From Thermoplasmata archaeon (GTDB lineage: Archaea > Thermoplasmatota > Thermoplasmata > Thermoplasmatales > Thermoplasmataceae): 6,350 bases of DNA. The position numbers and the translations under genes are program-made. The DNA lies in NCBI GenBank assembly GCA_021847855.1, contig JAJZOT010000104.1, forward strand, positions 1 through 6,350, given 5' to 3'. The notes under the pieces are model-generated. The model was not told the DNA's origin. It saw only the letters and a program-made list of their open reading frames with translations, and searched no databases. This document shows, in pieces, positions 1 through 5,883 of this stretch. Position 1 is the stretch's first letter. Each line of letters begins with the position of its first letter.

Positions 1-1022
1 TCAATGTGATCCTTAACCAGTTCAACTGACCTATCCTTCATTCCTTCCTTTATCAATGCCTCAACATAGGTTGGAAAAACATCAAATGACCTGTCAAGGA
101 GATTTGGGTTTTTTGAGACTGATTCAATGACTTCCTGGAATCGCCCCAGGTATCCAAGCAGCTGTGTCCTTTCCTCTTCATACCCGATCTCTTTTCGGAT
201 TGCCAGAGCCCCGTCTATGAGTTCAAGAGCCTCTTCATCGTTGCCGTCGTCGGAAAGAATGATGCCCTTCAAGTACATGAAATCAGGCTCCTGTGGCCAT
301 TTCCTGATGGCGTAATCACATGTTTTCAGGGCTTCGTAATTTTCATAATATTCAAAGAGAAGTTCTATTTTCTCAATATAGGATTCTTCATAGTTACCCA
401 ATTTTGTTGTGAGTTTTTCCAGTTCCTGCAATGCTTTCTCTCTCTCATCATCATCGAATAAGTTCCTGGCATATTTTATGCGGTATTCTATGTTCTCCGA
501 ATCGTACTTTATCGCGGCCTGAAGTTCTTTTAAGGATTTATTGTGGTCTTCCATGGAATCATAAATCCTGTAAAGGAGGAAGTGGGTTTCTGCATCCTTT
601 GGATCTATTTTCAAGGTTTTATTTGCAAATTCAAGCGCCATGGAGTAGTTTCCAGTCTCAAGATAGCTGGATGACATCAGATATGTTGTTGTTGAATCGC
701 TGCGGTCCTTTGAATGTGATATTTCAAGAGTCTTAATCGCCTCGTCATAATTGCCCATATCGTATAGAATCAGTCCCTTGTTTCTGAGATAAAGCACATC
801 ATCAGGATCGATTTTCAAGCATCTTTCGATCTGTTCAATGGCCTCTTCATCCCGTCCCACTTCGTGCAGGGCAGATGCCCTTATATTGATGAAATCTGGG
901 TCTTCCGGTGAGACCCTCAGAACTTCCTCTATGAGCTTCAAGGCCTCGTGTGGTTTTCCATCCTCAATGAGATGTATTGATTGATGTGCCTTCGATTCCA
1001 GAGGATTTCTATAATCTGCCAT
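1..1022 (-). CDS. Tetratricopeptide-repeat (TPR) protein, N-terminal 340 residues, cut by the window edge
   Basis: The minus-strand frame is open from ATG at 1022 to the left edge, so the C-terminus is missing. Seen: at least four tandem 34-residue TPR units (about residues 42-75, 76-109, 110-143, 144-177) with the usual pattern of small and aromatic residues and a closing proline, for example GNYDEAIKTLE and ALEFANKTLKIDPKD. More divergent repeat-like helices occur at about 24-41, 178-205 and 246-275. There is no signal peptide or membrane segment, and the protein is strongly acidic, so it is probably cytoplasmic. Family knowledge: TPR arrays form a superhelical scaffold that binds peptides or partner proteins; no enzymatic domain is visible. 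Start choice: this is the first ATG after a TATA-like box and there is no Shine-Dalgarno sequence, which fits leaderless translation. The partner and pathway cannot be read from the sequence. The TPR assignment is firm; the cellular role is unknown. Confidence 0.9.
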   Translation of the reverse strand, partial: MADYRNPLESKAHQSIHLIEDGKPHEALKLIEEVLRVSPEDPDFINIRASALHEVGRDEEAIEQIERCLKIDPDDVLYLRNKGLILYDMGNYDEAIKTLEISHSKDRSDSTTTYLMSSSYLETGNYSMALEFANKTLKIDPKDAETHFLLYRIYDSMEDHNKSLKELQAAIKYDSENIEYRIKYARNLFDDDEREKALQELEKLTTKLGNYEESYIEKIELLFEYYENYEALKTCDYAIRKWPQEPDFMYLKGIILSDDGNDEEALELIDGALAIRKEIGYEEERTQLLGYLGRFQEVIESVSKNPNLLDRSFDVFPTYVEALIKEGMKDRSVELVKDHI

Positions 1023-1041
1023 TTTATCGGATGGAACATAT

Positions 1042-1113
1042 GTCGTGAATACTTAAAAGTTAACAAATTCAAAAGTTCTCCTGGTTGGTTATAAAACTCT
1101 GTGTATTCACGAC
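1042..1113. repeat. Perfect 11-bp inverted repeat with 50-bp spacer
   Basis: GTCGTGAATAC at 1042-1052 is the exact reverse complement of GTATTCACGAC at 1103-1113. The right arm contains the stop codon of the 92-residue gene (1107-1109). The left arm overlaps the TATA-like box of the TPR gene. The arms do not extend further in either direction. The spacer is AT-rich and carries a short direct repeat (AAAAGTT at 1055-1061 and 1071-1077). Possible roles are a distant-arm hairpin, paired sites for a dimeric regulator, or ends of a small inserted element; the sequence alone does not decide. Confidence 0.7.
1050..1059 (-). promoter_or_regulatory. TATA-like box of the TPR gene
   Basis: On the minus strand the sequence reads CTTTTAAGTA, centred about 32 bases before the ATG at 1022. 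That would place the transcript start within a few bases of the start codon. The box overlaps the left arm of the 11-bp inverted repeat, so anything binding or folding there could affect this promoter. A second TATA-like sequence on the same strand, TTTTATAA near 1090-1097, would give a leader of about 45 bases. The choice between the two is not settled. Confidence 0.45.
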
Positions 1114-1385
1114 CTGCTCCTGAATTTTTGAGTTGCCTTCTGCTCGATCCCGTCCATATACTTCCTCCATCTGGTTCCCGGAGGTATAGAGCCTTTCACT
1201 CCTTTCGATTCCCAGTATTTTTTATAAAAGTATTGTAGATTGTATGAATCAGGGCTCATGTAATCAAGGTTCGATGATACAAAATTCACTATGTCAGCAA
1301 CAATTTCGTCCTGATTCTGGTTCATCATTTCTTCCAGAATCTTTTCGTTTTCTGCGCTGTTATCAATATTTCTGGCGTCAACCAT
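1107..1385 (-). CDS. Small hypothetical protein, 92 residues
   Basis: I do not recognise this family. The frame runs from ATG at 1385 to TGA at 1107-1109. Seen: an acidic, probably helical N-terminal half (residues 1-40, many E, N and D) and a basic, aromatic C-terminal half with YFYKKYWESKG, then PPGTRWRKYMDG and a lysine/arginine-rich tail. The split of acidic and basic halves and the W/Y/R-rich end could suit binding of protein or nucleic acid, but that is a guess. There are no cysteines, membrane segments or signal peptide. A TATA-like box lies about 25 bases before the ATG and no Shine-Dalgarno sequence is present, supporting leaderless translation from this start. It lies 84 bases upstream of the TPR gene on the same strand; whether they are co-transcribed is unclear, since the TPR gene seems to have its own TATA-like box. 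Confidence 0.7.
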   Translation of the reverse strand: MVDARNIDNSAENEKILEEMMNQNQDEIVADIVNFVSSNLDYMSPDSYNLQYFYKKYWESKGVKGSIPPGTRWRKYMDGIEQKATQKFRSRS

Positions 1386-1405
1386 AAAAACATAAATTGA
1401 ACTTA

Positions 1406-1413
1406 GTATTTAA
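1406..1413 (-). promoter_or_regulatory. TATA-like box of the 92-residue gene
   Basis: On the minus strand the box reads TTAAATAC, centred about 25 bases before the ATG at 1385. This is the spacing expected for an archaeal leaderless transcript. No ribosome-binding sequence lies between the box and the start codon. The rest of the gap up to the regulator's stop codon (to 1534) shows no convincing gene. Confidence 0.5.
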
Positions 1414-1534
1414 GGGGTTGTTGAGCAGATTTGCCTACCCGCCTTCATGATTCCATCGGTAAAATCCGTTCCAGTGCACATATTTTGTCGTTTTGACTGT
1501 TTCAACTCCATATAATATTATGATAAAAGATGCA

Positions 1535-2137
1535 CTAAAGTTTTGGGATGCCTATGAATATGAGGTTGTTGGTATCGGTTTTTTCATCATAGCTGGAAAC
1601 TGATTCCTCATCAATAATTTTGTACAGAACCTCCTTGATGTGACTGATTGCCTTCCGGTATGTACTTTCAGATACCCAGGAGTTGGAAAACAGTATGTTT
1701 CCCTCCCTGTACATATCACGGACCCTGTCTATCTCATCTGAAGAGATCATCTGGATCTCTTCTGCAATGATCCTTAACCTGAGAATCTGGCTCATGATAG
1801 CCGATATTAGATATTCCCTCAGCTGTTCCGGATCTTTACTTTCTATGACCTTCATCTGATCTTCGAAGGAAAAACCCTGGAACAATTCGACATTTGGGGA
1901 ATAATACTTCTCAACGTAATTTTTCCTTATTTTTGTTTCTGGCTCCTTGAGTATCCCTTCTTCCACCATTTCCTTGAGATTCTGGTACAGATTTGACCTG
2001 GAAGTTTCAATGAACTTTGACATCTGGGTGGCCGTCATTCTTCCCTTCTGAAAGAGAAGGATAATGATGGAAAGCTTGGTCCTGTTACCGAAGGATTCAA
2101 CCAGGTTCTTCCTGACCCCTTCCTTTTTCTCTACCAT
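1535..2137 (-). CDS. ArsR-like winged helix-turn-helix transcriptional regulator
   Basis: This 200-residue protein has an N-terminal winged-helix DNA-binding domain. The helix-turn-helix spans about residues 34-63 (MTATQMSKFIETSRSNLYQ followed by LKEMVEEGILKEP), preceded by a helix with the family-typical FGNRTKLSIIILL. The wing is at about 64-80 (KIRKNYVEKYYS). The C-terminal part, about 85-180, is helical and charged, with no membrane segment, and probably forms the dimer or ligand-sensing part. It contains no cysteine, so it cannot sense metals or redox through cysteine thiols as classical ArsR repressors do. Start choice: ATG at 2137 lies 26.5 bases from the centre of a TATA palindrome, with no Shine-Dalgarno sequence. 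It is divergent from the transporter at 2190, a layout typical of a local regulator that controls its neighbour and itself. The regulator class is well supported; the ligand and the target are inferred. Confidence 0.87.
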   Translation of the reverse strand: MVEKKEGVRKNLVESFGNRTKLSIIILLFQKGRMTATQMSKFIETSRSNLYQNLKEMVEEGILKEPETKIRKNYVEKYYSPNVELFQGFSFEDQMKVIESKDPEQLREYLISAIMSQILRLRIIAEEIQMISSDEIDRVRDMYREGNILFSNSWVSESTYRKAISHIKEVLYKIIDEESVSSYDEKTDTNNLIFIGIPKL

Positions 2138-2140
2138 ATT

Positions 2141-2160
2141 GTGACAAATTTATATATCAC
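2141..2160. promoter_or_regulatory. Candidate operator in the divergent intergenic region
   Basis: GTGACAAATTTATATATCAC is an imperfect palindrome with outer arms GTGA and TCAC. It lies between the regulator's start codon and the shared TATA box, so a bound dimer would cover the regulator's transcription start and touch the box. A close relative occurs at 5721-5740. Binding by the divergent regulator is inferred from position and symmetry only. Confidence 0.4.
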
Positions 2161-2167
2161 TTATAAG
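2160..2167. promoter_or_regulatory. Symmetric TATA box CTTATAAG serving both divergent genes
   Basis: CTTATAAG is a perfect palindrome centred at 2163.5. The A of the regulator's ATG is at 2137 and the A of the transporter's ATG is at 2190, so the box is 26.5 bases from each. That is the normal archaeal distance from box to transcript start, so a single box could drive two leaderless transcripts in opposite directions. Neither gene has a convincing Shine-Dalgarno sequence. A second AT-rich stretch (TTTATATAT, 2149-2157) could act as an alternative box for the transporter with a leader of about 10 bases. Confidence 0.6.
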
Positions 2168-2189
2168 ATTACGTATCAGAGAAAGTTAT

Positions 2190-3437
2190 ATGTATAAAAT
2201 TCACAGGGATGTAAAACAGAGGGAAAAATCGCTTCCCAGGAACTTCCACCTCCTTCTGGTTTCTGGATCAGTATCAAGGGTTGGAACAACCGCCTTTTCC
2301 CTTTCAGTACTCTGGATAACACTTGCTCTCACCGGGTCTGCTCTTGTTGCAGGACTTGCAGATGGTCTCTTCACTTTTCCGCTCATATTCAGTTTCTATT
2401 TTGGAGCACTCATAGACCGTTCATCCAGAAAAAAAAGGGTTGCTGTTGCATCAATTCTCGTTAGATCAGCCGCAGTCGGACTGATCCTCGTAGCATTGTT
2501 TGTTCATGGCTACTACCTGATAATTGCACTGGTGTATTCCTGCGTGGTAATAACCGGGATGATGTCGGATATTGTCAATTCTGTGAGGTCAGCCTGGACA
2601 AAGGTATTCCTCAACGAGAAACAGTATCAGAGAGGTTCATCTGTGTCTTCAGGGTTGATATCCCTGGCTGATGGAATAGGTTATGCATCTTCCGGGATTC
2701 TTCTCTACTATGGATATTATGATGCCTTGTTACTGATTGCGGCCATCTTCATAATATCAGTGATCCCGGTTCTTTTTATCAGGGAGAAAGTCGAAATTGA
2801 AAAAAAGATCAGGACTGGTAGCCTGAAAGCTGACATTGCTGAAAGTGTAAGATTCATAAGAAAGAACAGGAGTGTGATGCAGTTGATAGTACTGATGATT
2901 TTCGCAAACTTCATCATAGCAATGGTTGGTATAGGATTCACCTTCCTGGTGCAGAAGATCCTCTTCCTGCCTGCATATTATCTCAGTGTCATATTCATAG
3001 CACTTTCTGCAGGCATGGCTCTTGGTTCTATACCCGGAGGCTATCTGAAAGGTACACTGGGATTTGTGGTTGCACCACTTCTTGCTGTTGTGGGAATCAT
3101 GTTCATAGCCATGGTTATGACGCCTATTGTCTTCATACTGGTTGCCCTGGTCTTTGGAGCTGGGCTTGCAATAGGAATAATAAACCCTGTGGTGACTACG
3201 GTATTTATAAGAAAGGTCCCAGTGGAAATGATGGCCAGGATCAGTGGGACAGTAAACACACTTGCACTTTCGGCAACATTCCTCTCTGGAACTATTGCTG
3301 GGACGATTATCCAGTTCTCATCCATATTTGATCTTTTTGTAATCATTGGATCTGTAATCGTGGTTGTTGGTGTTGCCACACTTTTCATGAGAGAGTTTTC
3401 CAGTGAGAGAATTGAATCTCATGAAAACACGGATTGA
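2190..3437 (+). CDS. Major facilitator superfamily transporter, 12 helices, probable drug or metabolite exporter
   Basis: The 415-residue integral membrane protein has about twelve hydrophobic segments: near 20-45, 50-76, 83-104, 107-128, 150-172, 175-196, then 229-255, 262-282, 290-309, 311-335, 350-375 and 380-400. A charged cytoplasmic loop at 198-228 separates two six-helix halves. The loop after helix 2 carries the MFS signature GALIDRSSRKKRV (residues 72-84), including the conserved Asp76, Arg77 and Arg80. Overall character and the region around 126-150 (DIVNSVRSAWTKVFL) resemble the DHA3-type exporters, a group that uses proton-coupled antiport; the substrate cannot be predicted. Start: the ATG at 2190 fits leaderless translation from the shared palindromic box. 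Its divergent winged-helix regulator suggests inducible expression. It converges on the peptidase gene, with only 22 bases between stop codons. Superfamily certain, direction of transport probable, substrate unknown. Confidence 0.92.
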   Translation: MYKIHRDVKQREKSLPRNFHLLLVSGSVSRVGTTAFSLSVLWITLALTGSALVAGLADGLFTFPLIFSFYFGALIDRSSRKKRVAVASILVRSAAVGLILVALFVHGYYLIIALVYSCVVITGMMSDIVNSVRSAWTKVFLNEKQYQRGSSVSSGLISLADGIGYASSGILLYYGYYDALLLIAAIFIISVIPVLFIREKVEIEKKIRTGSLKADIAESVRFIRKNRSVMQLIVLMIFANFIIAMVGIGFTFLVQKILFLPAYYLSVIFIALSAGMALGSIPGGYLKGTLGFVVAPLLAVVGIMFIAMVMTPIVFILVALVFGAGLAIGIINPVVTTVFIRKVPVEMMARISGTVNTLALSATFLSGTIAGTIIQFSSIFDLFVIIGSVIVVVGVATLFMREFSSERIESHENTD

Positions 3438-3456
3438 AAAAACAACTGAACCAGTT
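3437..3456 (-). terminator. Hairpin plus T-tract terminator of the peptidase gene
   Basis: Between the convergent stop codons, AACTG (3444-3448) and CAGTT (3452-3456) pair around a 3-base loop. Read on the minus strand the hairpin is followed by GTTTTTT, which resembles an intrinsic terminator for the peptidase transcript; the T-tract also matches the U-rich signals used by archaeal polymerase. The stem is only five pairs, so the T-tract may matter more. In the plus direction a T-rich stretch at about 3470-3500 could end the transporter transcript inside the peptidase gene. Confidence 0.4.
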
Positions 3457-3459
3457 TCA

Positions 3460-5466
3460 TCACCATATTGTTATTTTTTGTCTTTCATTTTCTGCTTGCA
3501 TGGTTTTAGAAATATTGAATGCAATCTCGAACTCTGGATGGTTCCATGCAGGAAGGCTTGCTCTCAGGCTGTTTGGAGCGTGTGGATCAATTATTATCCT
3601 TCTCCTGATCTCCTCATCCCTCATGTTTCCTCTCCAAACCTGAGCCCATGATATGAAAAATCTCTGTTCAGGGGTAAACCTATCGATCTCCTTCCTCAAT
3701 TCCGGATTCATTTTCAACCTGCGTTCCATTGCATCATAAGCAATGCTTACACCACCGAAATCTGCTATGTTTTCACCCACTGTCCTCTCTCCGTGAACCT
3801 TGACACCGGGAAGAATCTCCTGTGCGCTGTAGAGATCTATGACAGCCTTTGCCTTCTGGTTGAATTCCCTCCTGTCCTCCTCCGTCCACCAGTTCCTGAG
3901 ATTTCCATCGGCATCGAATGTGCTTCCCTGGTCATCATAACCGTGTGTTATTTCATGTGATATAACTGCACCTATGGCACCGTAGTTGACCGCATCATCC
4001 ATGGTGACGTCAAAGAATGGCGGCTGCAGTATTCCTGCGGGAAAGACTATCTCATTGTCCGTGGGAGAGAAGTATGCGTTCACTGTGGGTGGAGTCATGA
4101 ACCATTCATTCCTGTCAACTGCCGATCCTGTTCTTGAATTCTGCCTCCTGATTTCGAACTGAGCTGACCTTAAGATGTTGCCAAAATAATCATGCTCATT
4201 GATATTGAGGGTTGAGTAGTCCCTGAAAGTTTCAGGATGACCTATTTTGGCCCTGAATCTTTCAAATTTCTCCAGTGCCCTTCTTTTAGTCTGTTCGCTC
4301 ATCCAGGAGATGTTTTGCAATCTTCCCCTGAACACCGACTTTATATCCTCAATGAGAACCTCCATTCTCTTCCTTGCGTCTTCCGTAAAGTACTTCTCAA
4401 CGTAGAGCTTCCCCAACGCTTCCCCTATGCATGAGTTCATGACCATTACGGATCTTTTCCATCTTGGCTCCTGTTTTTCCTGGCCCATTATTTTTCTGTT
4501 GAAGAAATCAAAGTGCTCATCTGCAAATTTATCGCTTAGAGCTGGAGATGCAAAGTTAATGATGCACCACACAACATAAGATTTTAGACTCTCAAGAGGT
4601 GTGGACGAAATGAGTTTGCAGACAGATTTAAAATATTCTGGTTGTCCGACCACGGCGTAAGGGACTGCTGGTACCCCCATTAATTTCATGTAATTTCTCA
4701 GTCCAATTTCTGGAAATTCACGATCAAGATCCACCACTTCAAACCGGTTATAATTTTTCTCCTGATCCCTGAGGTCCTCCTGACTTCTGCTGAATTTCGC
4801 CAGTTTTTTTTCTATTTCCAGTATATTACCTGAGTATGATTTAGAAGTCCCAGTATCACTCCCTGTGAGAGCAAACATTTTCTCAATATGATGCGGAAAC
4901 TGGTCCAGTATTGAAGAGAATGATTCTTTCAGGTAATAATCCCTGTTTGGCAGAGAAAGACCTCCCTGCATGAAGTAGAAGGCGTAGATTGAACTGTTCT
5001 TTTTGTCCCCCTTAGAATAGGATCTGAAGAATGGAAAAATTCCAAGACTGTGCAGATAGGGAATGGTTTCAACAAGTTGTTCCCTTGTTTCTGTAACGAT
5101 TATCTTTTCCATGATGTCCCTAACTGGTTTCATCCCAAGACTCTCTATAAGATCAGTATTCATGGCTGATTTGTAAAAGTCCCCAACCATCTTATTGACT
5201 TTATTATGTTCTGAACTGGAATGTTCTGCACATGTCTCTGCTATTATTTTGAGCATGTAATTATTCCTGTCATATAGTTCATTGAATGTTCCCCAGCTTG
5301 TTTTGTCGGCTGGTACTGGATTGGAATCCAGCCATTTCCCATTGGCATATCTGTAAAAATCGGTGAACGGATCTGCAGTTTGGTCCATGTTGTTAACCGA
5401 AAATCGTGACGTTGAAGGGGCAATATTTTCTCCACCGGGATTGTTGTTTTTGAAAGCTCTGTTCAT
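3460..5466 (-). CDS. M13 family (neprilysin-type) zinc metallopeptidase
   Basis: The 668-residue protein is a full-length M13 endopeptidase, a family that cleaves small and medium peptides on the amino side of hydrophobic residues. Seen: the N-terminal lobe begins with DPFTDFYRYANGKWL (residues 32-46). The zinc motif HEITH is at 504-508 (ligands His504 and His508, catalytic Glu505). GENIAD at 564-569 provides the third ligand Glu565 and Asp569. The substrate-binding NAYF is at 463-466, and DPHAPNSLR at 627-635 matches the transition-state histidine and arginine region. The chain ends in W, as family members do. Unlike animal neprilysin it lacks an N-terminal membrane anchor; no signal peptide is seen, so it probably acts in the cytoplasm. 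Only four cysteines are present (79, 283, 301, 346), so the animal disulfide pattern is absent. ATG at 5466 is supported by a TATA-like box; Met27 is an alternative start closer to the conserved domain. M13 genes are common in bacteria and patchy in archaea, so ancestral transfer is plausible. Confidence 0.95.
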   Translation of the reverse strand: MNRAFKNNNPGGENIAPSTSRFSVNNMDQTADPFTDFYRYANGKWLDSNPVPADKTSWGTFNELYDRNNYMLKIIAETCAEHSSSEHNKVNKMVGDFYKSAMNTDLIESLGMKPVRDIMEKIIVTETREQLVETIPYLHSLGIFPFFRSYSKGDKKNSSIYAFYFMQGGLSLPNRDYYLKESFSSILDQFPHHIEKMFALTGSDTGTSKSYSGNILEIEKKLAKFSRSQEDLRDQEKNYNRFEVVDLDREFPEIGLRNYMKLMGVPAVPYAVVGQPEYFKSVCKLISSTPLESLKSYVVWCIINFASPALSDKFADEHFDFFNRKIMGQEKQEPRWKRSVMVMNSCIGEALGKLYVEKYFTEDARKRMEVLIEDIKSVFRGRLQNISWMSEQTKRRALEKFERFRAKIGHPETFRDYSTLNINEHDYFGNILRSAQFEIRRQNSRTGSAVDRNEWFMTPPTVNAYFSPTDNEIVFPAGILQPPFFDVTMDDAVNYGAIGAVISHEITHGYDDQGSTFDADGNLRNWWTEEDRREFNQKAKAVIDLYSAQEILPGVKVHGERTVGENIADFGGVSIAYDAMERRLKMNPELRKEIDRFTPEQRFFISWAQVWRGNMRDEEIRRRIIIDPHAPNSLRASLPAWNHPEFEIAFNISKTMQAENERQKITIW

Positions 5467-5489
5467 TTACTTGCATTATCATCTTTTAG

Positions 5490-5499
5490 ATTATATTTT
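5490..5499 (-). promoter_or_regulatory. TATA-like box of the M13 peptidase gene
   Basis: The minus strand reads AAAATATAAT, centred about 28 bases before the ATG at 5466, with no Shine-Dalgarno sequence in between. This supports the upstream ATG rather than Met27 as the start. The box lies just downstream of the decayed transposase sequence, in the tail of its reading frame. Confidence 0.5.
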
Positions 5500-5537
5500 T
5501 GGAATATGGACATCGTCAAGTTCGAGTAGATTTTTCC

Positions 5538-5666
5538 TGAATTTTGATATTCCTCTTCGACTGCGTACTATTTTCTGCATAATTCAGATACTATTACGGT
5601 TCAGTTCATTCCTTCAAGTACGATCCTTAATTTCTCTTCCAGATTATATACCACATTCGCTTTCAT
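5538..5666 (-). pseudogene. Decayed transposase N-terminus (IS3-type OrfA-like helix-turn-helix)
   Basis: Read from ATG at 5666 in one frame, the translation begins MKANVVYNLEEKLRIVLEGM, then hits TGA at 5603-5601, continues TVIVSELCRK, then hits TAG at 5570-5568, and goes on as YAVEEEYQNSGK. The pattern LEEKLRIVLEGM...VSELCRK-Y is the first helix-turn-helix of IS3-family OrfA-like transposases (family knowledge, recognised from memory). Two in-frame stops and loss of anything recognisable after about 5538 show that it is dead. The same frame continues to a TGA that overlaps the ATG of the peptidase gene, but that tail is not transposase-like. No terminal inverted repeats or target duplication were found. 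Being a remnant is well supported; the exact IS family is less sure. Confidence 0.65.
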
Positions 5667-5720
5667 TTATAAGGCATGAAACAACATGGATCATAATTAA
5701 TTTTGTAATTTTTCCAGAGT

Positions 5721-5776
5721 GTGACACATTTCAAATATCATATCTTCTGCATATGTGATCAATTATAAGATTTCGT
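5721..5776. promoter_or_regulatory. Second copy of the regulator/transporter promoter motifs
   Basis: GTGACACATTTCAAATATCA (5721-5740) aligns with the candidate operator at 2141-2160 with one gap and 17 of 20 columns identical. TTATAAGATTTCGT (5763-5776) matches TTATAAGATTACGT (2161-2174) at 13 of 14 positions. Both motifs occur in the same order and orientation as in the divergent promoter, but about 20 bases further apart. This could be a second binding region of the same regulator, upstream of the 80-residue gene, or a shared insertion remnant. Confidence 0.45.
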
Positions 5777-5813
5777 GTCTGTTTCAGTTAACACACAAAA
5801 ACTTAAAAGTCAA

Positions 5814-5838
5814 GGTATATATCTTTGCAGTATATATA
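5814..5838 (+). promoter_or_regulatory. TATA-rich promoter region of the 80-residue gene
   Basis: Two TATA-like boxes lie here, GGTATATATC (5814-5823) and TATATATACG (5831-5840). They predict transcript starts near 5843 or 5861, giving leaders of roughly 40 or 23 bases that include the Shine-Dalgarno sequence. Upstream alternatives are ACTTAAAAG at about 5801-5809 and TTATAAG at 5763-5769. The sequence alone does not show which is used. Confidence 0.45.
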
Positions 5839-5871
5839 CGACCATATAGGAAACTGGTAGGAGAAAACGAG

Positions 5872-5876
5872 GGAGG
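5872..5876 (+). promoter_or_regulatory. Strong Shine-Dalgarno sequence fixing the start of the 80-residue gene
   Basis: GGAGG, within GAGGGAGGAA, ends 7 bases before ATG at 5884. This selects that ATG over the in-frame ATG at 5755, which would add 43 implausible residues translated from promoter sequence, and over Met8. It is the only strong ribosome-binding site seen in the window. Confidence 0.8.
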
Positions 5877-5883
5877 AATATAT

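Larger units (their letters stand above)
5467..5883. other. 417-bp AT-rich intergenic region without an intact gene
   Basis: This gap separates two divergent genes. From left to right it holds the peptidase promoter, the remains of a transposase N-terminus on the minus strand, and a motif resembling the candidate operator at 2141-2160. Next come a second motif matching 13 of 14 bases of the shared box region at 2161-2174, then several TATA-like sequences and the ribosome-binding site of the 80-residue gene. A plus-strand frame runs through part of it but has no gene-like composition. Confidence 0.7.

Noticed and set aside
127..736. Plus-strand open frames opposite the TPR gene
   Set aside because: Serine-, leucine- and cysteine-rich translations without start signals, lying antisense to a clear TPR coding region.
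1410..1511. 33-codon minus-strand frame (ATG at 1511, TAA at 1410-1412) between the regulator and the 92-residue gene
   Set aside because: Composition is unlike a folded protein, there is no well-placed TATA box or ribosome-binding site, and its end overlaps the promoter of the next gene.
3041..3388. Minus-strand open frames opposite the transporter
   Set aside because: Threonine- and isoleucine-rich shadows of membrane helices, without promoter or conserved motif.
5363..5758. 131-codon plus-strand frame across the peptidase start and the intergenic gap
   Set aside because: Its first part is antisense to the M13 gene and the rest is hydrophobic translation of AT-rich non-coding DNA; the minus strand of the same stretch reads as a transposase remnant.
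5755..5883. 43-residue N-terminal extension of the 80-residue protein from ATG at 5755
   Set aside because: It would translate promoter-like TATA-rich sequence, and a strong Shine-Dalgarno sequence points to ATG at 5884.
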